DNA of 64,000 bases, from positions 124,001 through 188,000 of the forward strand of contig NZ_LQAQ01000093.1 in NCBI RefSeq assembly GCF_001583495.1. The letters run 5' to 3'. Below the pieces are notes generated by a model. That model was not told where the DNA came from. It worked only from the letters and a program-made list of their open reading frames with translations, and ran no database searches. The DNA is from Flammeovirga sp. SJP92 (GTDB lineage: Bacteria > Bacteroidota > Bacteroidia > Cytophagales > Flammeovirgaceae). The position numbers were made by a program, and so were the translations under genes. Positions within the stretch are counted from its first letter, which is position 1. Each line of letters opens with the position of its first letter. This document shows, in pieces, positions 1-7,052 of this stretch.

Positions 1-1057
1 ACGGTAATGAACTGTGCTTCTTTAAATCTTTTCCTGGAGATAAAATAGAACCGATTGGTCCAGGAATAGTGTAAGTATAACTATGACCGCCACTTCTTCT
101 GTAGATTGGGCAAGTGTTCATACAAGCACCACAACGGATACAATTCAGCGACTTCCTAAAGTCATCTCTTCCCAACTGTTCTGATCTTCCATTATCTACT
201 AATACAATGTGCATTTCCTTGCCATCTTTTGGCTTATGGAAATGTGAGCTGTACGTCGTGATGGCCTGACCCGTAGCACTTCTTGCTAACAATCTTAAGA
301 AAATACCAAGATGCTCTACTTTAGGAATTACTTTTTCAATACCCATACAAGCAATATGAACTGGTGCCAAGTTGGCTCCCATATCCACATTTCCTTCATT
401 GGTACAAACCACAAAACCACCTGATTCAGCGACTGCAAAGTTGACACCAGTAATAGCGGCATCTGCTTTCAAAAACTTATCTCTCAAGTGTTCTCTTGCT
501 GCCCTTGTCAAGTAAGTAGGATCTGTAGCTCCCTTTTCAGTATTCAAATGCTCATGAAACAGCTCTCCTACTTCCTCTTTTTTCTTATGGATGGCAGGCA
601 GTACAATATGACTTGGATGCTCTTTGGCTAATTGCACAATTCGCTCTCCCAAATCAGTATCTACTACATCAATATCATACTTGTTGAGGTGAGGATTCAA
701 ACCACATTCCTCCGTTAGCATGGACTTACTTTTCACAACGTTTTTCACATTGTGTTTTTGAAGAATAGACAATACAATTTCATTGTGTTCCTTGGCATCT
801 TTGGCCCAGTGAACATGAATGCCGTTGGCTTTAGCTTGCTCTTCAAATTGTAATAAATATTTATCTAAATGGGATAAGGTATGTGCTTTGATTTGAGAAG
901 CAATTTCTCTCAGCTCTTCCCATTCTGGAATACCGTGTGTGGCTTTGTCTCTTTTTTCACGAACAAACCATAGTGCTTTGTCGTGCCAAGAAACTCTTTC
1001 AGGGTTTTTGTTGAATGCTTTCGCCCCTGATGGATGATTTTTATACTGCGTTGACAT
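1..1057 (-). CDS. lutB: LutB-like lactate utilisation iron-sulfur protein (partial, C-terminus outside window)
   Basis: Only the first 352 codons are visible; the rest lies beyond the window edge. This is the LutB/YkgF subunit of the cytosolic LutABC complex, which oxidises L-lactate to pyruvate. The visible part carries the LUD-type domain and then a ferredoxin-like 4Fe-4S motif, CIRCGACMNTCP (residues 306-317); a second cluster motif would be expected outside. The ATG at 1057 starts the peptide MSTQYKNHPSG and overlaps the end of lutA by 17 nt, indicating translational coupling. In this locus the lactate would come from fucose through lactaldehyde. A lutC gene, usual for the complex, is not in view and may follow to the left. 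Confidence 0.88.
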   Translation of the reverse strand, partial: MSTQYKNHPSGAKAFNKNPERVSWHDKALWFVREKRDKATHGIPEWEELREIASQIKAHTLSHLDKYLLQFEEQAKANGIHVHWAKDAKEHNEIVLSILQKHNVKNVVKSKSMLTEECGLNPHLNKYDIDVVDTDLGERIVQLAKEHPSHIVLPAIHKKKEEVGELFHEHLNTEKGATDPTYLTRAAREHLRDKFLKADAAITGVNFAVAESGGFVVCTNEGNVDMGANLAPVHIACMGIEKVIPKVEHLGIFLRLLARSATGQAITTYSSHFHKPKDGKEMHIVLVDNGRSEQLGRDDFRKSLNCIRCGACMNTCPIYRRSGGHSYTYTIPGPIGSILSPGKDLKKHSSLP

Positions 1058-1814
1058 AAGCTTTTTCTTTATCAGTAGTGGTTGATTTTACTTCTGCGGC
1101 TAATATTTCAGCCAAATGAATCACTTTGATAGGTAACTTTTCACGCTGAATAATTCCATCAAGATGCATCAAACATGACATATCTCCAGAAGTGATATAT
1201 TCCGCTCCTGATTCGATATAATCTTTTAATCTATCTGTACCCATACGTACTGAAATGTCTGGCTCTGATACACTAAAAGTACCACCAAAACCACAGCATT
1301 CATCCGCTCTTTTCGGTTGAATCAATGTCACTCCACTCACTTGTTTCACAAGCACATCTTGCTTAGAAACATCACAAGTCACTCGCTCTGAACACTGACC
1401 TAAACGCATTCCTCTCAAACCATGGCAACTTTTATGAATGGCCACTTTATGAGGAAACTCAGCTTGAAGCTCTTTTTCTTTCATTACATCATAAATGAAC
1501 TCTGTCAGATCGAAAACTTTATCAATCATCGGTTCCATTATAGGATATAAATGTGCTCCATGCTCTCTTACGTGTAAGACACAACTTGCTGAAGGCCCAA
1601 CAACGTAATCAAAATCTTTAAAATTGTCATAGAAGACTTTGAGTGCTTCCACTCCGTCTTTTTCACATCCTGAATTGGCCATTGGCTGACCACAGCATGT
1701 TTGACTCAATGGGTAGGTTACGTTTCCGTATTTCTGCAATAGCTTGAGTGTCGCTTTTGCAACTTCAGGATAGAACTGATTTATATAACAAGGTATGAAT
1801 AATCCAATTTCCAT
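1041..1814 (-). CDS. lutA: LutA-like (Fe-S) lactate oxidation subunit, CCG-domain protein
   Basis: 257 residues, the usual length for LutA/YkgE. Two cysteine-rich CCG repeats are visible: CCGQP at residues 40-44 with the upstream PCY at 8-10, and CCGFGG at 173-178 preceded by KSCHG at 128-132. In this family these bind Fe-S clusters or form heterodisulfide-reductase-like sites. It is the first gene of a lutA-lutB operon and overlaps lutB by 17 nt. Lactate oxidation here would complete fucose catabolism: AldA (3366-4832) makes lactate and LutAB converts it to pyruvate. The ATG at 1814 follows a long AT-rich leader containing a palindromic repeat. Family assignment is firm; the fucose link is inferred from neighbours. 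Confidence 0.9.
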   Translation of the reverse strand: MEIGLFIPCYINQFYPEVAKATLKLLQKYGNVTYPLSQTCCGQPMANSGCEKDGVEALKVFYDNFKDFDYVVGPSASCVLHVREHGAHLYPIMEPMIDKVFDLTEFIYDVMKEKELQAEFPHKVAIHKSCHGLRGMRLGQCSERVTCDVSKQDVLVKQVSGVTLIQPKRADECCGFGGTFSVSEPDISVRMGTDRLKDYIESGAEYITSGDMSCLMHLDGIIQREKLPIKVIHLAEILAAEVKSTTTDKEKAYVNAV

Positions 1815-1885
1815 AACTGTTGAACTAAAGGTTAGGGTGTAAGTTTAATCAAGTGTCGAATTGTTGTTTCTATCTTTTGATAGTC

Positions 1886-2030
1886 AAGAGCTTGTCTGAA
1901 AAAAATCTATAATTCCAGAAGGTGGGGTTTTAATTTTCAATCACTGTATTTTTATTAAAAATCAACAACCTCACAACCCTAAAATAGAAAAATTTCAATT
2001 CTGAATTTCTATTCTAAAAATGTCCTGAGA
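1886..2030. repeat. Diverged copy (A) of a ~160-bp palindromic MITE-like element
   Basis: The outer ends are AGAGCTTGTCTGAAA on the left and, read on the other strand, TCTCAGGACATTTTTAGA on the right. The right half contains CCTCACAACCCTAAAATAG, closely matching CCTCACAACCTAAAATGG in the copy at 6635-6796. It is shorter (~145 bp) because the apex ATAGAACCACTAT present in the other copies is missing. It occupies much of the 462-bp gap between lutA and the class II aldolase gene; I see no ORF there. Assignment rests on by-eye alignment. Confidence 0.5.
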
Positions 2031-2083
2031 CATTCCATTTCATAATTTTATAAGCAGAATAAGCCTGCCTAAAAGTGTTTTGA

Positions 2084-2119
2084 AAAAGTATTGCCTGCGT
2101 TTAAACAAGCAATACTTTT
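2084..2119 (-). terminator. Hairpin terminator downstream of the class II aldolase gene
   Basis: An 11-bp perfect stem, AAAAGTATTGC (2084-2094) with GCAATACTTTT (2109-2119), has a 14-nt loop. On the minus strand it is followed by a short T/C tail. It lies ~160 bp past the end of the aldolase gene and before lutA, so it probably separates the two transcripts. Confidence 0.5.
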
Positions 2120-2276
2120 AGTCATTCTGTTAAGCTAATTTTCCTTGAGTAATAATTTGAAAAAATTGATACTACTTCCTCAATTCCTACTTAACATGTA
2201 CCTGTTTTTGTAGCCTAAAAAGTTGAATAATGTAATTAAAAAAATGAGTCACACTATTAACTAGCACACACTAAAA

Positions 2277-3161
2277 TTATCTTCTGTTAATCACTTTTGC
2301 TTTCTTATAGAAATCATTTTGAAGCAACTCATCATCAGACCAATTAGAACGCTTATCGTACATTCCTAATTTCTCTCTGATGGCGATCATATCACGTGCT
2401 TTTTCAATACCTACACAAGAAATTTCAGGAGAAACTGTAGTCGCTACTGCCACTGTTTGACAGATTGCTTCTACGTTTTCCATTTTCCAGTAAGCATCTT
2501 CAATATGACTACCCCATACAATCACACCGTGATTCTCCATCAATACTGCTTGGTGATCGATCGCTGTTTCACCGATTACTTCAGCGTTTTCTGGTGAACC
2601 TGGCGTTTCATATTTCGCTAATCCCATTTGACCTAAGAAAATATCAGCCTCTGGAATCACACCTGTAGGAGGTACAATAGAAGCAATAGCAAAGGAAGTA
2701 CCGTGAGGAGGATGAGCATGCACACACGCTTTAGCTGTAGGCATTCTTCTCATGATTGCTAAGTGCGTCATTACTTCACTTGTTCTTGGACGAAGACCTG
2801 CTTTTTGGTTACCGTCCATATCTACTAGGCAGATATCTTTTGGCTTCATTACTCCTTTAGAGATTAAAGTTGGCGTACACAACACTAAGTTATCTCCAAC
2901 TCTAACAGTGATATTACCACCGTTACCATCTACATAACCTTTTTGCCATAAACGCTTACCTGCGAAACAGATTTCCTTCTTCAGTTTCTTGATCGGCTTT
3001 GAGTTAAAGAATAACTCTACCTCTTCTCTAGTGATAGGGTCATTTCCTTTCTCCCAGTTATATTCTAATTGAGGTAGTTCTGGAGTGATTTTCCAGTTAC
3101 TTCCTTCTTGTATATCTTTCTTTGACTTCTTTACTTTCTTTATTGGTGCAACTGCATTCAT
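2277..3161 (-). CDS. fucA: Class II aldolase/adducin family, probable L-fuculose-1-phosphate aldolase
   Basis: Zinc-dependent class II aldolase, predicted to cleave L-fuculose-1-phosphate to DHAP and L-lactaldehyde. Numbering from the chosen ATG, visible family residues are the GNGGNITVR phosphate/N-site loop (~80-88), Glu129 in TSEVMTHL, the metal ligands His148 and His150 in HAHPPHG, and His211 in MENHGVI. I start at 3161 (MNAVAPIKK), which is preceded by GAAGAA; the frame stays open to 3278, but that stretch contains a conserved operator-like palindrome and is more likely untranslated. At 294 residues it exceeds E. coli FucA (215) by a Lys-rich N-terminal extension of ~60 residues plus a C-terminal tail. 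It is divergent from aldA. Exact substrate is inferred from fucI, fucK and aldA nearby. Confidence 0.82.
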   Translation of the reverse strand: MNAVAPIKKVKKSKKDIQEGSNWKITPELPQLEYNWEKGNDPITREEVELFFNSKPIKKLKKEICFAGKRLWQKGYVDGNGGNITVRVGDNLVLCTPTLISKGVMKPKDICLVDMDGNQKAGLRPRTSEVMTHLAIMRRMPTAKACVHAHPPHGTSFAIASIVPPTGVIPEADIFLGQMGLAKYETPGSPENAEVIGETAIDHQAVLMENHGVIVWGSHIEDAYWKMENVEAICQTVAVATTVSPEISCVGIEKARDMIAIREKLGMYDKRSNWSDDELLQNDFYKKAKVINRR

Positions 3162-3219
3162 TTCTTCAATTGTTTCGTTGTCTGTTTTTAAATTATACCC
3201 AAACTTAACGGGATTAAAA

Positions 3220-3245
3220 CAGGAAACTATCCTTGGGTTTCCTGC
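3220..3245. promoter_or_regulatory. 26-bp palindromic operator-like motif between fucA and aldA
   Basis: The site begins CAGGAAA and ends TCCTTGGGTTTCCTGC, with CAGGAAAC/GTTTCCTG arms. A copy with only two differences over 26 bp occurs at 14775-14800 upstream of fucP. Here it lies 59 bp upstream of the fucA start and ~120 bp upstream of aldA, so it could control both. The binding protein is unknown. Confidence 0.55.
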
Positions 3246-3365
3246 ACAAAAAGCAGGAAAGTGCAGGACATTTATCATAAAATATAGTCGTAACTAGCAG
3301 TAAGTTCAGGAACACTGGACATCCAAACATTGAATTATTACACATATTTTTAGACAATAAACACT

Positions 3366-4832
3366 ATGTCAAACTACTCTTATGACGTTGGGACAGACGT
3401 AAAAACTTACCAACAATATATCGCGGGATCATTTTTCTCTACAGCAGACCATATCGAAGTTTTAAACCCTTGTAATGAGGAAGTAATTGCACTTGCTCCA
3501 AGAGGCACTAGAGAAGATGCAGATAAAGCTGTAGCTGCAGCAAAGGCCGCTCAACCAAAATGGGGATTATTGCCAGCACCAACAAGAGCTGAGTATTTAA
3601 AGAAAATGGCACAGGTGATCAGAGATAACCGTGTATTTTTAGCGGAAACTTTAGCGACTGAGCAAGCGAAGGTAATGGGGTTAGCACAGGTTGAGATTGA
3701 CGTAACGGCCATTTATTTTGATTACTATGCTGGTTTATCGAGATCTTATGAGGGTGAAATTATCCAAAGTGACCGTCCAAACGAGCAAATGATGTTACAT
3801 AAATTACCTATCGGTGTTGCTGTAGGTATTTGTCCTTGGAACTTCCCATTCTTCGTAATGGCACGTAAAATTGCTCCTTCTTTATTGACAGGTAATGCGT
3901 GTGTGGTGAAGATCAGTGAGGAAACTCCAATGGTTTGTTTAGAATTTGCCCGTTTAATCGAGAACATCGGTTTACCAAACGGTATTTTAAGTATTATCAC
4001 AGGATACGGTCATGAAGTAGGACAAGCGCTTTCTGAAAACCCTGATGTTGGTATTATCAGTTTGACAGGTTCTGTAGGAGCAGGTCAGAAAGTGATGGAA
4101 GCAGCTGCTAAAAATATTACAAAAGTATCATTAGAATTAGGTGGTAAAGCGCCTGCTATTGTATGTAAAGATGCTGACTTGGATCTTGCTGTGAAAGCAA
4201 TTGTTGCTTCTAGGGTGATCTTCAGTGGCCAAGTTTGTAACTGTGCTGAACGAGTATATGTGGAGGAAGAAGTATATGAGGAATTCATGACAAAATTACT
4301 TCCTGCCATGAAAGCTGTACGTGTAGGTGATGCCCGCACTGATGATAAGGCGGATATGAGTGCTCAAATCAACAAAACACAATTGTTGAAAATTGACGAG
4401 ATGGTGAAGAGAGCAAAAGAACAAGGTGGTGAAGTATTATTAGGTGGTAGAATTTCATCTAGATTCGATAAAGGTTACTACTACGAGCCAACGGTGATTA
4501 CAAATGTAGAGCAAGACCATGACGTGATGCAAAATGAAACATTTGGTCCGGTACTTCCAGTAATGAAAGTTTCTTCATTCGACCAAGCAATCGACTTTGC
4601 AAACGACAGTGAGTATGGATTGACTTCTTCAATTTATACAAACGACATTAATAAAATTCTTCGCGCAACAAAAGAATTGTTGTTCGGTGAAACGTATGTA
4701 AACCGTGAAAACTTTGAGGCAATCCAAGGATTCCACGCTGGATTTAGAAAATCTGGTATTGGTGGAGCTGACGGTAAGCATGGTTTAGAGGAGTACTTAC
4801 AAACTAAAGTAATGTATATCCAACAAAATTAG
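3366..4832 (+). CDS. aldA: Lactaldehyde dehydrogenase (AldA-type NAD-dependent aldehyde dehydrogenase)
   Basis: 488 residues, a full-length aldehyde dehydrogenase very like E. coli AldA (479). It oxidises L-lactaldehyde, the aldolase product, to L-lactate with NAD. Visible are the PWNF motif (158-161), the general base Glu257 in SLELGGKAP, and the nucleophile Cys291 within SGQVCNCAERVYV, which matches AldA residue for residue. The C-terminal stretch FGETYVNRENFEAIQGFHAG and SGIGGADGKHG also matches AldA. It is transcribed divergently from fucA; the 204-bp gap holds the shared operator-like motif. A ~162-bp palindrome begins 34 bp after its stop. Assignment is strong from sequence and context. 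Confidence 0.93.
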   Translation: MSNYSYDVGTDVKTYQQYIAGSFFSTADHIEVLNPCNEEVIALAPRGTREDADKAVAAAKAAQPKWGLLPAPTRAEYLKKMAQVIRDNRVFLAETLATEQAKVMGLAQVEIDVTAIYFDYYAGLSRSYEGEIIQSDRPNEQMMLHKLPIGVAVGICPWNFPFFVMARKIAPSLLTGNACVVKISEETPMVCLEFARLIENIGLPNGILSIITGYGHEVGQALSENPDVGIISLTGSVGAGQKVMEAAAKNITKVSLELGGKAPAIVCKDADLDLAVKAIVASRVIFSGQVCNCAERVYVEEEVYEEFMTKLLPAMKAVRVGDARTDDKADMSAQINKTQLLKIDEMVKRAKEQGGEVLLGGRISSRFDKGYYYEPTVITNVEQDHDVMQNETFGPVLPVMKVSSFDQAIDFANDSEYGLTSSIYTNDINKILRATKELLFGETYVNRENFEAIQGFHAGFRKSGIGGADGKHGLEEYLQTKVMYIQQN

Positions 4833-4866
4833 TTTTGATAAAGCGTTTGGGGTATGCCTTAGGGCA

Positions 4867-5028
4867 TAAGTACAAATTCAAAATTATCTAATACTAATTC
4901 TATTTATTGTTTTGCGATTACTTCCTTCAAAAAACTTTTAATAGAACCTCTATTAATACGTTTTTTAGCGTTGTACTCACAAAAAATAAATTAGAATTAA
5001 CTATGATTTATTTTTGAATTTGTACTTA
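4867..5028. repeat. 162-bp near-complete palindrome downstream of aldA
   Basis: The ends are a perfect 17-bp inverted repeat, TAAGTACAAATTCAAAA (4867-4883) and its complement (5012-5028). Similarity continues inward to an apex TTAATAGA-acc-TCTATTAA (4938-4956), so the whole element can fold as one hairpin with ~79-bp imperfect arms and a 3-nt loop. Length and apex (ATAGAACCTCTAT) resemble the 6635-6796 element (ATAGAACCACTAT), although the arms differ. It may be a distant MITE relative or an RNA hairpin at the aldA 3' end. Confidence 0.6.
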
Positions 5029-5074
5029 CTTCAAACTCTTTACCCTATTTTTTTAACTGATAAATAATACTATT

Positions 5075-5254
5075 ATGACACTTTCAATCCAAAAAAACAT
5101 CGACGAGCAAGAGATCATTAAATCAATACTTCAAAATGATTTAAAAAAGAAAAAGTGGCTCAAGGCATCAAAATGGCTAAAAACACAAATGATCAAATGG
5201 GAAATTGAAAACAATAATGCTGAATTTTCTTCATTGGTCTTCACCGAAAAATAA
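5075..5254 (+). CDS. Small basic hypothetical protein (59 aa)
   Basis: A 59-codon reading frame beginning MTLSIQKNIDEQEI and ending LVFTEK. It is rich in Lys and Trp (KKKKWLKASKWLKTQMIKWE) and looks helical and amphipathic, with no signal peptide. I do not recognise the family. It lies in the 613-bp gap between aldA and the next lipoprotein gene, just after a large palindrome, and is the only frame there resembling a gene. There is no clear ribosome binding site, but such sites are often weak in Bacteroidota. It could be a small nucleic-acid- or membrane-binding protein, or chance. Confidence 0.4.
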   Translation: MTLSIQKNIDEQEIIKSILQNDLKKKKWLKASKWLKTQMIKWEIENNNAEFSSLVFTEK

Positions 5255-5279
5255 TCTTCTTTCTTATGAAGGAAACGGG

Positions 5280-5306
5280 AAGTACTAAGTTTCACACAAG
5301 CTTGTG
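5280..5306. promoter_or_regulatory. Candidate operator region upstream of the DUF6786-like gene
   Basis: AAGTACTAAGT at ~5280-5290 shares the 10-mer AGTACTAAGT with the perfect palindrome upstream of fucI (16135-16148). A separate perfect 12-bp palindrome, CACAAGCTTGTG, lies at 5295-5306. Both are within ~170 bp of the gene at 5446. The shared core suggests control by the same GntR-type regulator; this is inference. Confidence 0.35.
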
Positions 5307-5445
5307 CTTTTCACACTAACACTAACAAACAAGTATCAAATTTACACACGAATATATAACATTAAAACTCTTCATCTCTTATGATAGAGTTTTTTCTCTT
5401 TTTAAAAAAGATATGGAAATAGCTCACATTAAACACTGAAAACAA

Positions 5446-6636
5446 ATGAATTATTTTAAGAAAATTATATTTATTATGAGTTTAACAGCTTCATTAGGTT
5501 GCGACAAAGAGGAGAAATTGCAAGAAGGATCTTTTGGGTATGATGTCGCATTTTTAGAGCAACATCAATCTACCATTGTATTAGAAAATAGCACTGGGAA
5601 AAGTCAGGTGGCTATTGTTCCGGCTTACCAAGGACGCATTATGTCGAGTTCTGCTCAAGGAAGTCAAGGTAACAGTTATGGTTGGTTGAATTATGAGGCA
5701 ATTGCTTCAGATCAGCTTCAAGATAAAATTAATATCTATGGAGGTGAAGACCGTTTTTGGTTAGGTCCTGAAGGTGGTCAGTATTCTATTTTCTTCGACC
5801 CAAAAACGGAATTTACATTTGACAACTGGCGTACGCCAAAAGAAATTGACACAGAGGGTTTTGAAGTGATCTCTCAAACTTCATCAAAAGCAGTATTTGA
5901 AAAGGAAATGAACCTTACGAATTACTCGGGTTTTCCATTCCACATCTTGGTCAACCGTGAAGTAAGCATCTTTGAGAAAGCAGAAATTGAGCAAAAATTA
6001 GCCCTCGATTTCTCAGATATGGATGTTGATTTTGTAGGTTTTGAATCGGTCAATAAAATCAAAAATATAGGTAAGCAAGCATGGAATAAGGAAACAGGCC
6101 TGCTATCTGTTTGGATTTTAGGGATGTTTATGCCTTCTGATGAAACAGTGATTATGGTACCTTTCAAATCCGCACCTGCTTACCAAAGCTATTTTGGTGC
6201 TATTCCTTCAGATAAATTGAAGGTAAATGATGAGCTGATCTTATTCAAAGGAGATGGTACACACAGAGGAAAAATCGGTTTGAGACCTGAAAATACTGTT
6301 CCCCTTTTGGGTAGTTATGATGCTGAAAAAGAAGTATTGACTGTGGTACAATTCAGCTTCAATAATGATAAAGATTATGTGAACTCATTGTGGGAACTTC
6401 AAGACGAACCTTACGCTGGGGATGCTGTCAATACTTACAATGATGGTCCGCTGGAAAATGGCGATCAAATGGGTCCTTTCTATGAGTTAGAATCTTCTTC
6501 TCCGGCAAAAGCATTGGAAGTAAATGAGTCTGTAATTCATCATCATGTAACTTATCATTTCGAAGGAAATAAAGAAGATTTAAATAAGATCAGTTTGAAA
6601 CTGTTTAAATCAGATCTTGAGGGTCTGAAAATTTAG
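5446..6636 (+). CDS. DUF6786-like exported lipoprotein of unknown function
   Basis: 396 residues with a signal peptide and lipobox (SLTASLGC, Cys19), so probably a lipid-anchored periplasmic or surface protein. The rest is a soluble beta-rich protein with the conserved-looking stretch GGEDRFWLGPEGGQ (~103-116). I associate it with the Bacteroidota DUF6786 group, which may have an aldose-epimerase-like fold; that link is from memory and weak. No catalytic residues can be named. Its place beside aldA and an upstream element shared with fucI suggest a role in fucan or fucose use. The stop codon TAG coincides with the edge of a palindromic repeat (6635-6796). Confidence 0.6.
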   Translation: MNYFKKIIFIMSLTASLGCDKEEKLQEGSFGYDVAFLEQHQSTIVLENSTGKSQVAIVPAYQGRIMSSSAQGSQGNSYGWLNYEAIASDQLQDKINIYGGEDRFWLGPEGGQYSIFFDPKTEFTFDNWRTPKEIDTEGFEVISQTSSKAVFEKEMNLTNYSGFPFHILVNREVSIFEKAEIEQKLALDFSDMDVDFVGFESVNKIKNIGKQAWNKETGLLSVWILGMFMPSDETVIMVPFKSAPAYQSYFGAIPSDKLKVNDELILFKGDGTHRGKIGLRPENTVPLLGSYDAEKEVLTVVQFSFNNDKDYVNSLWELQDEPYAGDAVNTYNDGPLENGDQMGPFYELESSSPAKALEVNESVIHHHVTYHFEGNKEDLNKISLKLFKSDLEGLKI

Positions 6637-6796
6637 AGCATGTTTGAAACATCTTTTTTAGTAAAAATTCACCCTTTCAGAACGTGAGTTTATTAATTTC
6701 ATCAACTATAGAACCACTATTTTCTCTGAAATTAATTTCCTCACAACCTAAAATGGAAAATTTTTACTCCTAAAATATATATTCCAAACATGCTCT
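6635..6796. repeat. 162-bp palindromic MITE-like element, copy B
   Basis: The termini are AGAGCATGTTTGAAA and, on the opposite strand, AGAGCATGTTTGGAA, flanked by TTA on both sides, which may be a 3-bp target duplication. The arms match each other imperfectly along their length up to the apex ATAGAACCACTAT (6708-6720), so the element is close to one complete palindrome. An inverted copy with about a dozen differences lies at 34352-34513. The left end overlaps the stop codon of the preceding lipoprotein gene. There is no ORF inside, and no transposase is encoded in the window. Confidence 0.75.
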
Positions 6797-6836
6797 TAAG
6801 CAGTAGAAAATATAAAGAATTTCACGTCGGATTTTT

Positions 6837-6870
6837 AGCTCAACTCTAATTTTTGGAGTTGGGCTTTTTT
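6837..6870 (+). terminator. Intrinsic terminator after the DUF6786-like gene
   Basis: A 10-bp stem AGCTCAACTC (6837-6846) with GAGTTGGGCT (6856-6865, one G-T pair) is followed by a T-run. It lies just beyond repeat copy B on the same strand as the lipoprotein gene. Confidence 0.7.
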
Positions 6871-6911
6871 GGTTTTTATAAATTAGTTTTTGTAAAATTA
6901 TAGATCGTTTA

Positions 6912-6997
6912 TGTAGTAGCGTAGCCTGCTATGCTAATACTTTATTAGAAAGAGTATTCTCTATTTCGTGGAAAGCGTAGCAGGCTACGCTACTACA
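6912..6997. repeat. REP/BIME-like hairpin (family 1)
   Basis: TGTAGTAGCGTAGCCTGCTATG at 6912 is the near-perfect complement of the 24 bases ending TACGCTACTACA at 6997, giving a ~24-bp stem and ~38-nt loop. Each arm holds the short near-palindrome GCGTAGCcTGCTACGC. The same sequence is repeated at 9882-10403. It stands upstream of the AraC-type gene at 7053. Confidence 0.75.
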
Positions 6998-7052
6998 GGA
7001 GGTATTGCTTTCAAAAAATCTGTTCTTGATATAAACATCATATATAAATTCC

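Noticed and set aside
3162-3278. Longer aldolase start at 3278
   Set aside because: The extra 39 codons cover the 26-bp palindromic motif shared with the fucP upstream region and give no conserved protein sequence.
2465-3297. Several plus-strand frames (2465, 2752, 3085) opposite the aldolase gene
   Set aside because: Shadows of the minus-strand coding sequence; no start context or protein-like composition.
6635-6796. Reading the palindromic element as an ordinary terminator
   Set aside because: It is ~160 bp, has an inverted near-identical copy at 34352-34513, and separate conventional terminators lie beside both copies.
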